A stretch of DNA of 64,000 nt from Pyrenophora tritici-repentis (Eukaryota; Ascomycota; Dothideomycetes; Pleosporales; Pleosporaceae): positions 1,426,001 through 1,490,000 of the forward strand of contig NC_089391.1 in assembly GCF_003171515.1 (NCBI RefSeq), written 5' to 3'. The notes under the pieces were generated by a model. That model was not told where the DNA came from, did no database searches, and saw only the letters and a program-made list of their open reading frames with translations. The translations under genes were made by a program, and so were the position numbers. The first letter of the stretch is position 1. Each line of letters starts with the position of its first letter. Below, piece after piece: positions 63,922 through 64,000 of the stretch.

Positions 63922-64000
63922 GGTTATATTGTTTGATGACTAATCTTCGGGTTAGAAATAATATGTAGATGGGGGCAAAGTGGGTAGAAGCACTTGTATC

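Overview
The window is nuclear DNA of a filamentous ascomycete, most likely a Dothideomycete of the Pleosporales type. Introns are short (about 45-60 nt), with GTANGT donors, CTAAC or CTGAC branch sites and YAG acceptors. The host genes have fungal family architectures (HIS5, a DUF7025-type AAA ATPase, DUF7708 and ankyrin STAND-like proteins, a CCCH/DUF7923-like protein). Young LTR retrotransposons sit beside an older DNA transposon whose stop codons look like RIP (repeat-induced point mutation) damage. I assembled gene models by joining exons at these splice signals; nearly every joined model is an exact multiple of three.

Bases 1-27,290 are a transposon-rich block. It begins with a Copia element cut by the window edge (1-768). 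A STAND-type ankyrin gene (1067-6660) follows, split by a non-autonomous Copia element (1970-5326) with identical LTRs and a GTCCT target duplication. Next come a RIP-damaged hAT transposon (6721-9707) carrying a nested 162-bp MITE, an intact ubiquitin C-terminal hydrolase gene (9777-10620, minus) and an orphan sigma-like prion-motif exon. Two chromodomain Gypsy elements (11354-18461 and 20271-27286) have identical LTRs, and a Copia-type TRIM/LARD (18532-20107) lies between them.

Bases 27,881-64,000 are gene-dense: a tRNA-Glu, HIS5, a CCCH protein, a second identical MITE, a small secreted cysteine-containing protein, a DUF7708 STAND-like protein, an AAA ATPase, a tail-anchored FHA protein divergent from the largest subunit of RNA polymerase III, bleomycin hydrolase, a four-TM protein, a secreted SurE-like phosphatase, a Thg1-like 3'-5' polymerase, a tRNA-Pro, a GEN1/Yen1 Holliday junction resolvase divergent from an AT-hook protein, and a second tRNA-Pro.

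The main discovery concerns the tRNAs. All three tRNA genes I can see are broken at non-canonical positions by 51-58 nt segments with full spliceosomal intron signals: position 8/9 in Glu, and 34/35 (inside the anticodon) plus 54/55 (inside the T loop and box B) in both Pro genes. Removing them conceptually restores canonical tRNAs: matching acceptor stems, anticodons CTC and TGG, normal T arms, and an ordinary 37/38 tRNA intron still present. Standard tRNA finders would miss or miscall these genes.
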